26,406 nucleotides of DNA from positions 22,326 through 48,731 of the forward strand of contig ASNI01000016.1 in the NCBI GenBank assembly GCA_000404785.1, in the 5' to 3' direction. Shown here in pieces: positions 14,913 to 21,862 of the stretch. The notes under the pieces are model-generated. The model had not been told where the DNA came from. It saw only the letters and a program-made list of their open reading frames with translations, and ran no database searches. The DNA comes from Cloacimonetes bacterium SCGC AAA252-N17 (GTDB taxonomy: Bacteria; Cloacimonadota; Cloacimonadia; JGIOTU-2). Every line of letters begins with the position of its first letter. The stretch's first letter is position 1. The translations under genes were made by a program, and so were the position numbers.

Positions 14913-14963
14913 CACCATAGATATGGTGTCATACAATTTTTATATTTTTTTTATGTCAAGAAA
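14913..14963 (-). promoter_or_regulatory. Promoter and palindromic operator of the TrmB-type gene
   Basis: On the minus strand the -35 TTGACA (14958-14953) lies inside TTTCTTGACATAAAAAA. A weak -10 (TTGTAT) follows after 17 bases. Just downstream is a perfect 7+2+7 palindrome CACCATA-TC-TATGGTG (14928-14913), 15 bases before the ATG. Its position between the -10 and the start codon is what an autorepressor site would need. Confidence 0.5.
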
Positions 14964-15170
14964 AATTTTTTTTCAATAGATTTTTACCAAAATAAAATAC
15001 TTGACGGTAGTTCCTTGAATCTAATAATTTTACTTGAGATATGGTTTGTAATGACATTCTGCTACAGGTGAAACTGGACTTTGGGCAAATTTTTTTTTTA
15101 AGGAAATGTTGGCCAGTTTATATAGGTTGAGCCGTTTCATAAGTTTAATGGATCACAAAATATTTTAATG

Positions 15171-15416
15171 TTAGGCACTTAAAAAATAAAACTTACCAAC
15201 AAGTTGTCGTGAAAATTTTCAATTAAATGACAAATATCAAATACCAAATATAAAAGGATTAGTCTTCGGAGATTTTGTTTTGGTATTATTTGACATTCTT
15301 GCGCTGTTAGATAGTAAATATGGTAGGAATTATAAATTTCTTGGAGTAGAAAGGTGTTAGTGCCTAAATTAGAAAATATAAATCCTTTATCTAACGGGAT
15401 GAAGGCTTTGTCATTT
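15171..15416. repeat. Nested foldback of several inverted repeats
   Basis: Pairs found by eye: TTAGGCACT (15171-15179) with AGTGCCTAA (15359-15367); AAATGACAAA (15225-15234) with TTTGTCATTT (15407-15416); AATGACAAATATC...ATACCAAA (15227-15249) with TTTTGGTATTATTTGACATT (15277-15296); GTTAGATA (15306-15313) with TATCTAAC (15388-15395). Some pairings are mutually exclusive. Confidence 0.45.
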
Positions 15417-15677
15417 TATTTGACATTAGTCCCGACTTGTCAGCCTTTTTTCAAGGGCAATTAATTTTACTTTTTTTTTCGTTGCATATTTATAACTCAA
15501 GTTTCGCAAGAGTGGAAATTACTGAATAATTAATTTTTTTTATCAATGCAATATTTCATAACATATCGATATTTATATAGTTACATATAAGTGTAAGATT
15601 GGTGATCTAAGCTGCGTTTTAATGGTTTATTATATCGTTTTGCATTTTATAATCGTACACGAAAAAGCGAAATGTGC

Positions 15678-15937
15678 TTTACCAAGCCAGTCTTCATTGC
15701 ATTACGCCTTGGTAAACTGGGGACAGTGAACCCAGTTCACGCTGTTAAATCCCTTCGGGATCCCGATATATCGAGATATTTAACAGGGTAAAATAAAAAG
15801 ACAGATTTCACGGGTTAAAAATAAATAAAAAAGATTTCACGTCCTAAAGGCTTGGTAAAGATAACAGGTCAGCCTGCCGGATGATGGTAAAGAGTAGAGT
15901 GTGGTTCTCTTTGCCAATTCTCCCGACCTGTCGGGAG
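15678..15937. repeat. Cluster of short perfect palindromes
   Basis: TTTACCAAG (15678-15686) pairs with CTTGGTAAA (15708-15716), and CTTGGTAAAG recurs at 15851-15860. GTGAACCCAGTTCAC is a 15-base palindrome at 15725-15739. CTGTTAAAT (15742-15750) pairs with ATTTAACAG (15778-15786), with CCCTTCGGG and CGATATATCG nested inside. CTCCCGAC-CT-GTCGGGAG lies at 15920-15937. Confidence 0.55.
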
Positions 15938-16054
15938 TAAAGCAATAACTAAATAAGCCCATGCTTCTATATTCATTCCTATTATCTTCTGTCGTCTCTC
16001 TACCTTCTGCAGGAGTGATTTTAAACAGTTAAGTTAGAAAATTTTTCATTACAC

Positions 16055-16170
16055 CTACGAAACTTCAGTTATTGTATTAATAGGTTTTTCTATTTCCTGC
16101 GCCTGCAACGCTGTAAGACTGAAAGTCATAAGCAGAGATATTATGAGTACTCGATATATTTTATGAACAC
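16055..16170 (-). pseudogene. Frameshifted remnant of a secreted protein's N-terminus
   Basis: GAGGAG lies five bases before a GTG at 16170, 18 bases after the stop of the thioredoxin gene. That GTG frame gives only MFIKYIEYS and stops. Shifted by one base, the same DNA reads VHKIYRVLIISLLMTFSLTA followed by LQAQEIEKPINTITEVS and a stop at 16055. This is a clear signal peptide with an LQAQ-type cleavage region but almost no mature protein. A frameshift plus truncation of a former operon member is the simplest reading; a functional short peptide from a non-canonical start is less likely. Confidence 0.4.
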
Positions 16171-16188
16171 GAGTTCTCCTCGTAGTGT

Positions 16189-17070
16189 TTACTTTGGTAA
16201 ATTCTCTTCAATGAGTTTTTGAAACTCAGGAACGAATTCTTCAGAGAAACCCACCTCTTTCTTTAGCAGTTTTCCTTCAGGAGAGATGAAAAAAGTTGTT
16301 GGAATACTTTTGATCCCGAACATTTTTGAGACTTCTCTATCACTATCCACAAGGATGAGATAAGTGATATTTGTTCCAGTGGCTGCGAGGTTTTCTTTAT
16401 AATCAATTAGAGTTTCATGGCTTTCTGCACTCACTCCAATAACTGTGAGTCCTCTGTTTTTATAATTGTCATAGAATTCTACAAGAAAAGGAATTTCAAC
16501 CTTACAGGGAGGACACCAGGTCGCCCAGAAATCCAGAATGATCAGTCCGTCAATTTCACTTAAAGTAACATCCTTGCCATTCAGGTCTTTTAAAGTAAAA
16601 TCAAAGGCATCCATGAAGGAGACCCTGCCTGCTTCCACATCTTCCCAGATATGCAGGTTGGCTTTGACTTTGTTTATTTTTTCAACAATTGTCTCTTTGC
16701 TCTCTGCTCCCATGAAATAATCCTGAACATCACCGTTACTGAACATCACGATGGTTGGCACTCCCTCTTTCACTCGAAATCTTATTTTATTTAAAAATTG
16801 CTTGTTCTTTTCGACATCCATCGTAGCCACCACGATATCCTGCATCTCATCCTGAATTTCATCAAGAGCGACGAGCACTTCATCACAACTATCGCAATCT
16901 GCCGGGATAAATTCTACGACAAGAAGCTCATTCATGATAAGTTCATCGAAATTATCACTGGTCATCTCTATTAATGAGCTTGTTTTAGCTGAGCAGCCGA
17001 ATGCAGCGAGCAATCCTATGATAACAAGGACAAATCCGAATTTTTGTATGATTGTTTTTGTACGATTCAT
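16189..17070 (-). CDS. Lipoprotein with tandem thioredoxin domains (TlpA/ResA-like)
   Basis: A 293-residue envelope lipoprotein. Signal sequence with lipobox AAFGC, lipidated Cys26. Domain 1 (~33-135) is a thioredoxin fold with a non-standard redox pair CDSC (59-62) after VVEFIPAD and a cis-Pro segment GVPTIVMF. Domain 2 (~157-293) is TlpA/ResA-like, with FTLKDLNGKDVTL, the WCPPC motif (C186, C189) after ILDFWAT, and IPTTFFISPEGK as the cis-Pro loop. Such proteins reduce or shuffle disulfides, or pass electrons to envelope proteins. CAGGAG five bases before the ATG supports the start. It is the last intact gene of the catabolic operon, 47 bases after the FAD subunit gene. A functional link to the molybdenum enzyme is unproven; an independent envelope redox role is equally possible. 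Confidence 0.86.
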   Translation of the reverse strand: MNRTKTIIQKFGFVLVIIGLLAAFGCSAKTSSLIEMTSDNFDELIMNELLVVEFIPADCDSCDEVLVALDEIQDEMQDIVVATMDVEKNKQFLNKIRFRVKEGVPTIVMFSNGDVQDYFMGAESKETIVEKINKVKANLHIWEDVEAGRVSFMDAFDFTLKDLNGKDVTLSEIDGLIILDFWATWCPPCKVEIPFLVEFYDNYKNRGLTVIGVSAESHETLIDYKENLAATGTNITYLILVDSDREVSKMFGIKSIPTTFFISPEGKLLKKEVGFSEEFVPEFQKLIEENLPK

Positions 17071-17117
17071 CTATTCTCCTGAATATTTAATTAAATACAA
17101 TGTAAAAATTTATCTAT

Positions 17118-17978
17118 TTAAGTCAAATTCATTAAACTTGTGAAGAAAAGCTGCTGGAGCGTTGGAATTTTATACGAAGTTGACCAGCGGACGCCTGTCT
17201 CATCAAGGATTTTTTGTGCGATCTTTCTGCTCACATCTTTCCATAAATCGGCAGATATTGTTTGATGCCTAAGTTCATTCTCAATATCCTTTAATCTTTT
17301 AGGAACTGAGAATAATGCTCCGAAAGCAAAACGAATATCCTCGATCTTACCCTCTCTGGTTTTAAGCAAAATCGCATAACTTAATCTGCTTATAGAAACA
17401 CCTGATCTTCGCCCGAGTTTGTAAAAGCAGTGTTTCCAATCTTTATCGGGCAAAGGCAGTAATATCTGTGTGAGTATTTCATCATGATGGACATCTGTTT
17501 TATATGGCTTGATGAGGATTGTGTCTAGAGGCACAGTTCTTGCGCTACTTTCTGAGCGCAATCTGACTTGAGCATCATATACAAGGAGAGGTGCAATGCT
17601 GTCTGCACAAGCCGCGAGATTGCAGATGTTCCCGCCGATAGTCGCGATATTCCTTATCTGTGGAGATCCGATCTTTTCAACAGCCATTTTCAGCACAGGA
17701 AAATGTGATCGAATAAGCTCATTATTGCCGATCTCTTTAAAAGTGCAGCACGCTCCAATACTGCAAACGTTATTCTCTACTGAAATATTTCTGAGTTCTT
17801 GAATGTCATGAATGTCTATAATGTGCTCTACATTTTCGAATTTGCTGTCATCTTTACGCAGTTCGATGAGCACGTCTGTTCCACCAGCAATGATTGTGCT
17901 CTGGGTACCGTTTTTATTGATAAATTGAAGGACTTGTTTCAACTCCGTAAATTTATGGAAGGAATGTTTAATTGTCAT
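17118..17978 (-). CDS. xdhB: Xanthine dehydrogenase-family FAD-binding subunit
   Basis: A 286-residue FAD subunit of the molybdenum hydroxylase (xanthine dehydrogenase/CO dehydrogenase medium chain) family. FAD pyrophosphate-binding motifs are AGGTD (31-35) and TIGGN (113-117) within IRNIATIGGNICNLAACADS. The C-terminal CO_deh_flav_C domain includes YKLGRRSGVSISRLSYAI. The length matches the family (~280-300). It passes electrons from the Fe-S clusters to NAD+ or another acceptor in the cytoplasm. Its ATG overlaps the TGA of the molybdenum subunit gene by four bases (ATGA), indicating coupled translation. No Fe-S subunit gene follows, unlike E. coli xdhABC. The symbol follows E. coli usage; the true substrate of the complex could be another N-heterocycle. 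Confidence 0.88.
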   Translation of the reverse strand: MTIKHSFHKFTELKQVLQFINKNGTQSTIIAGGTDVLIELRKDDSKFENVEHIIDIHDIQELRNISVENNVCSIGACCTFKEIGNNELIRSHFPVLKMAVEKIGSPQIRNIATIGGNICNLAACADSIAPLLVYDAQVRLRSESSARTVPLDTILIKPYKTDVHHDEILTQILLPLPDKDWKHCFYKLGRRSGVSISRLSYAILLKTREGKIEDIRFAFGALFSVPKRLKDIENELRHQTISADLWKDVSRKIAQKILDETGVRWSTSYKIPTLQQLFFTSLMNLT

Positions 17979-20341
17979 TTTTTTATGTGATGTAGTGGTT
18001 TCCCAGTCTTGATCTGCTCGAGGTCAAGTGGAAGATGATAGAATCTTTTGCCAAGCGCATTTGCCACAGCATTATTTATTGCTGCAGCAGTAATTTCAAG
18101 TGTGGGCTCGCCAAGACTTTTTGCTCCAAAGGGACCAAAGGTGTCGGGATTTTCTACAAAGAATGCCTTGATCTCACCTATATCAACGCTGGTCGGGATG
18201 AGATATTCGTCGAAGTTAATATTTTTAATTTTTGCATTTTTAACTATCACTTCTTCCATAATGCCATATCCCGCACCCTGAGAAACCCCACCATAAATCT
18301 GACCGAGTGCTCCGAGTTTGTTTATTATTCTTCCCGCATCATGCACTGCAGTAACAGTTTTTATAAATATTTTACCGGAAGCAGTATCAACTTCAACTTC
18401 GGCAATCTGGCAACCGTACACATACGTGAAATAGGCAGGACCTTGACCGATCTCTTCGTTCCAGTCAACTTCAGGTGCCTTGAACCATCCATAGGCATTA
18501 AGGTTTACTCCACTCAGATAAGCTGTATTACAAGCTTCAGAAAAAGTGATCCTGTGCCCTGTTTCATTATGAGAAATATAATGATCGGCAAAATTAAATG
18601 TCGCCTCTTCATCGAGGTTCCATTCATCTATGAGCATTTTTTCAATTCTATTCCTCACGGTATCAGCAGCAGCTTTTACGGCTTCACCACCCATTAAAGT
18701 TGAGCGGGAAGCGACAGTCGGACCACCATCAGCAATCCTGCTCGTATCCTGTTCAAGATAGTAGATATCATCTGGAGATATGCCGAGAACCTCAGCAGCA
18801 ACCATGGAAAAAGTCATGCGTAAACCCTGCCCGTTCTCAGCCAATCCCGAAATAAGATATACACTCCCATCCTTCTGAATGCTTATTAAAGCGCCTGTTG
18901 CGTCAATGCCCTCTGCACCAAGGGAACACCCGCGAAAACTGCACGCAAGCCCGATCCCTTTTTTAATATTTGAGCACGTTGAAAACTGATTGTCATTCAA
19001 TATGAGATTTACAGAATGGGAATTTTCCTCAACTGGATATTTGGCTTTGTATATCTCATGCTTCTTCTCAAAATCCGATTCTTTTATCGCCTTGTCCATA
19101 ACCTGATTCAAGCTTACAATATGACTTGATAAGATCTGTCCGCTTGCAGTTTCGGAATTTTGTTTATACCCGTTAATTCTGCGAATCTCTAAGGGCGACA
19201 TATTCAGCTTTTCAGCGATCTCATCCATAAGAGATTCCTGAGCAAAAATTATTTGGGGTGAGCCGAAACCTCTCATTGCACCGGTGTATGGATTGTTTGT
19301 ATATACCGCTCGGACATCGGTATGAACATTCTTCACCTCGTAAGGACCTGTCGCCTGTACAACCGAACGCCATGTTACAAAGGGACTCATTGACGCATAA
19401 GCTCCTCCATCAGCGAGTATATCGATCTTCATTGCCTTTAGGATACCTTTATGCGAAATACCAACCTTATATCTCATAGAATAAGGATGTCTCTTATAAC
19501 TTTCTATTATAGATTCTTCGCGTGAAAGTTGTATTCTGACCGGTTTTCCGATCTTTTTACAGGCGACACAAGCTCGGGCAGCCAGTATATCCATTATATC
19601 ATCCTTGCCGCCGAAAGAGCCGCCAAGCTCATTTTGGATAATATGAATATTCGCAAGAGGCACCTTCATTACTTGGGCGACAATTCTCCTGCATGTAAAT
19701 GGATTTTGTACCGAACCATAAATTTTATAAACATCTTTCCTGAAATCCGGGACTGCTGTAATACATTCCGGTTCAATGTATGCATGCTCGATAGCAGGTG
19801 TGGTGTATGTTCTCTCGATGATGAAATCGGATTCCTGAAAACCCTTCTCAATATTGCCCTTTCTTAAGGGATAATGATTGATGAGATTCGATTTATTTTC
19901 AGGATGAATAAGCAGCGCATCATTATCCAAAGCATGTGTATAATCTGATAAAACCGGAAGCTCCTCAATCTTGATCTTAATTAGTGTAAGCGCTTTCCGG
20001 ACAGCTTCCTTATCTTCTCCTACCACCAGCGCTACAACATCCGCCGGACAATATATCTTATCGAAGGAAAACACAGGTTGGTCATACTTTATCACACCTG
20101 TGATATTGTTTCCGGGTACATCCTTGTGAGTAATGATTGCCTCCACACCGGCAACTTTATCAGCTTGAGAAATGTCGATATTCTTGATCATGCCATGGGG
20201 AACTGTAGTCTTTTTTTGTGCAGCAAAACACATGCCCGGGAAGGAGATATCGGCAGCGTATTGTGCTCTGCCAGTAACTTTTTCATAGGCATCTGTTCTT
20301 GGCAGTTTCTTACCAATTACTTTGTATTTATCGTTCAACAT
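17975..20341 (-). CDS. xdhA: Xanthine dehydrogenase-family molybdenum-binding subunit
   Basis: A 788-residue large subunit of the molybdenum hydroxylase family. It begins directly with the Ald_Xan_dh_C a/b-hammerhead (GKKLPRTDAYEKVTGRAQYA), so no N-terminal [2Fe-2S] domain is fused. Moco-binding signatures are ELGGSFGGKDD, AMRGFGSPQ, SGLAENGQGLRMTFSMVAAE and FGAKSLGEPTLEITAAAI; the catalytic Glu is about residue 745 in the last. It should hydroxylate a purine or similar N-heterocycle in the cytoplasm with the FAD subunit. I start at ATG 20341, overlapping the end of ssnA by 14 bases; an in-frame TTG at 20356 is possible. The family is certain; the exact substrate (xanthine, hypoxanthine, nicotinate-like) is not, and the electron-transfer subunit is missing here. 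Confidence 0.9.
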   Translation of the reverse strand: MLNDKYKVIGKKLPRTDAYEKVTGRAQYAADISFPGMCFAAQKKTTVPHGMIKNIDISQADKVAGVEAIITHKDVPGNNITGVIKYDQPVFSFDKIYCPADVVALVVGEDKEAVRKALTLIKIKIEELPVLSDYTHALDNDALLIHPENKSNLINHYPLRKGNIEKGFQESDFIIERTYTTPAIEHAYIEPECITAVPDFRKDVYKIYGSVQNPFTCRRIVAQVMKVPLANIHIIQNELGGSFGGKDDIMDILAARACVACKKIGKPVRIQLSREESIIESYKRHPYSMRYKVGISHKGILKAMKIDILADGGAYASMSPFVTWRSVVQATGPYEVKNVHTDVRAVYTNNPYTGAMRGFGSPQIIFAQESLMDEIAEKLNMSPLEIRRINGYKQNSETASGQILSSHIVSLNQVMDKAIKESDFEKKHEIYKAKYPVEENSHSVNLILNDNQFSTCSNIKKGIGLACSFRGCSLGAEGIDATGALISIQKDGSVYLISGLAENGQGLRMTFSMVAAEVLGISPDDIYYLEQDTSRIADGGPTVASRSTLMGGEAVKAAADTVRNRIEKMLIDEWNLDEEATFNFADHYISHNETGHRITFSEACNTAYLSGVNLNAYGWFKAPEVDWNEEIGQGPAYFTYVYGCQIAEVEVDTASGKIFIKTVTAVHDAGRIINKLGALGQIYGGVSQGAGYGIMEEVIVKNAKIKNINFDEYLIPTSVDIGEIKAFFVENPDTFGPFGAKSLGEPTLEITAAAINNAVANALGKRFYHLPLDLEQIKTGKPLHHIKK

Positions 20342-21698
20342 TTTGCAGGAATTCAAATTTCTCCCGAACTATTTCTGCGACTTTATAAGCTTTCTTATAT
20401 ACTTCTTCTTCAGGATCAATGATAAAATCTTTCATCAGATAATGTCCTTTTTTGTACACAGTGCGAACAGCCGTTTCACACGCTCCATAGATAAAATGAC
20501 CAAGGAAATTATCCACATCCATTGGTGTGTATGGACAATAATCAAGCACAATGAGATCAGCAGAATCACCCTTTTGAAGCATCGGGGTATTTCCAAAAAA
20601 TCGGTCATGGATATCAAAGCTATTCTTCAAAATTCGAGCTACAATATCAAATCCGATTTCTGAACTCTGATTAAGATGGCGACAAGTAAGAAATGCCATT
20701 TTGATCGTTTTGAGCATATTACAATGCATGCCATCTGTGCCAAGTAATAAAGGAATTTTTTCGGGTACTTTTGCGAGATTAAGCGTACCAACTGCATTAT
20801 TGAAGTTTGAATCCGGATTATGAATAAGCGATGCATTGTGCTTTGAAATAATCTCGAAATCCTTGTCCACCAGGTGATTCCCATGAGCAAGAAAAGTGAG
20901 ATCGTTCAATAAATTGTATTTCTCCAACCTCTCACAAATCGAAAGCCCGTACTTTTCTGCGGAGAACCGAGCATCAAAAATATCTTCGGCTGCATGGATA
21001 TGGTAGCCACAGCCAAGATCATGGGTTTTATCTTCAATATATTTCAGTGTCTCATCAGAAAGAGTAAACAATGCGTGCAGACCAAACTGTCCTTTGAAAT
21101 CAGTAGTAGTGCGATACTTGAGGAAGGAAATGTTTTCCTTAACCGCTTGTTTCATGTTCTCTTTACCATTCCTGTCAGAAACCTCATAGGAGAGCACTGC
21201 ATTAAGCTCGCGAGCTTTCAGCACTTTCTTAATAATATTTTCACTCTCATCAATAAAATCCGGAGATGAGTGATGGTCGAACAGAGTGAGTACGCCATTT
21301 TTTATTGCCTCGATCGCGGCGAGTTCGGTGCTTACTTCATTTGCCTGTTCATTCAGCGTTATATCAAACTTCCACCAGAGATTCTCAAGAACTTCAACGA
21401 AATTACTCATCTTTCCCTTTACGGGCAATCCCTTGCTCAATCGGGAATAGATATGTTCATGAAAATTTGTGAATGGTGGAAGAACCATTCGGCCCTGGGC
21501 ATCATATTCTGCCAGATTTTGGTCGTCGATTGTAGGATTTTTTCGTTTAACCTGTTTATATAAAAAATCAGAATAAGATGTCTCTTTGATCTCATGAATG
21601 AGTTCATCCTCAATAATAATGTCGCCAAATATCGGAATAAATGCCCCATTTTTAAATTGACATATAAAGGCATTTTTGATACATAAATTATTATTCAT
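20328..21698 (-). CDS. ssnA: SsnA-like aminohydrolase (amidohydrolase superfamily)
   Basis: A 456-residue cytosolic amidohydrolase closest to SsnA. Metal-binding residues are visible: HEH (H80, H82) in FTNFHEHIYSRLSKGLPVKG, H235 in YHIHAAED, H272 in FLAHGNHLVD and D322 in LLLGTDGMH. SsnA-specific stretches include NFVEVLENLWWKFD, TLFDHHSSPDFID and LSYEVSDRNG. In E. coli and purine-degrading anaerobes ssnA is grouped with hyuA-type hydantoinase, xdhD and ygeX-type genes and is thought to act in purine-ring catabolism, although its reaction is not firmly settled. A weak AGGA precedes the ATG at 21698. It overlaps the molybdenum subunit gene and follows the cyclic amidohydrolase by 164 bases, within which an ExbD-like fragment lies. 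Confidence 0.85.
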   Translation of the reverse strand: MNNNLCIKNAFICQFKNGAFIPIFGDIIIEDELIHEIKETSYSDFLYKQVKRKNPTIDDQNLAEYDAQGRMVLPPFTNFHEHIYSRLSKGLPVKGKMSNFVEVLENLWWKFDITLNEQANEVSTELAAIEAIKNGVLTLFDHHSSPDFIDESENIIKKVLKARELNAVLSYEVSDRNGKENMKQAVKENISFLKYRTTTDFKGQFGLHALFTLSDETLKYIEDKTHDLGCGYHIHAAEDIFDARFSAEKYGLSICERLEKYNLLNDLTFLAHGNHLVDKDFEIISKHNASLIHNPDSNFNNAVGTLNLAKVPEKIPLLLGTDGMHCNMLKTIKMAFLTCRHLNQSSEIGFDIVARILKNSFDIHDRFFGNTPMLQKGDSADLIVLDYCPYTPMDVDNFLGHFIYGACETAVRTVYKKGHYLMKDFIIDPEEEVYKKAYKVAEIVREKFEFLQNVER

Positions 21699-21754
21699 AT
21701 TTATTTCCTAACATATTTTCTATTGAGAAAGAGTTGATATTTGTGTCAAATTTA

Positions 21755-21859
21755 TTAAATAAACATCAAACAATTATTCGGTTTTTTTGTTAAGGCGATG
21801 ATAATTTTCTGAATTCCCTTCAACCGGGCGATGTCCATTACTTCCACGACTATTCTTTG
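21755..21859 (-). pseudogene. ExbD/TolR-like C-terminal fragment
   Basis: Directly after the tandem TGA-TGA stops of the cyclic amidohydrolase gene, and in the same frame, 34 codons read QRIVVEVMDIARLKGIQKII followed by IALTKKPNN, ending at TAA 21755. The VVEVMD-ARL-GI-KI-IA pattern resembles the conserved C-terminal periplasmic end of ExbD/TolR proteins. No N-terminal anchor or remaining domain is present, so this is a fragment. A GTG at 21847 could start a 30-residue peptide, but no ribosome site stands out. Confidence 0.35.
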
Positions 21860-21862
21860 TCA

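Larger units (their letters stand above)
14964..16054. other. Gene-free, inverted-repeat-rich intergenic region
   Basis: About 1.1 kb with no credible open frame on either strand. It contains long AT runs, a nested foldback at 15171-15416, and a cluster of short GC-richer palindromes at 15678-15937. No transposase or RNA gene of known class was recognised. Confidence 0.65.

Noticed and set aside
18035..18697. 220-codon plus-strand open frame opposite the molybdenum subunit
   Set aside because: Lies wholly inside a strongly supported gene on the other strand; the translation is low-complexity, Cys/Phe/Ile-rich with no motif or ribosome site.
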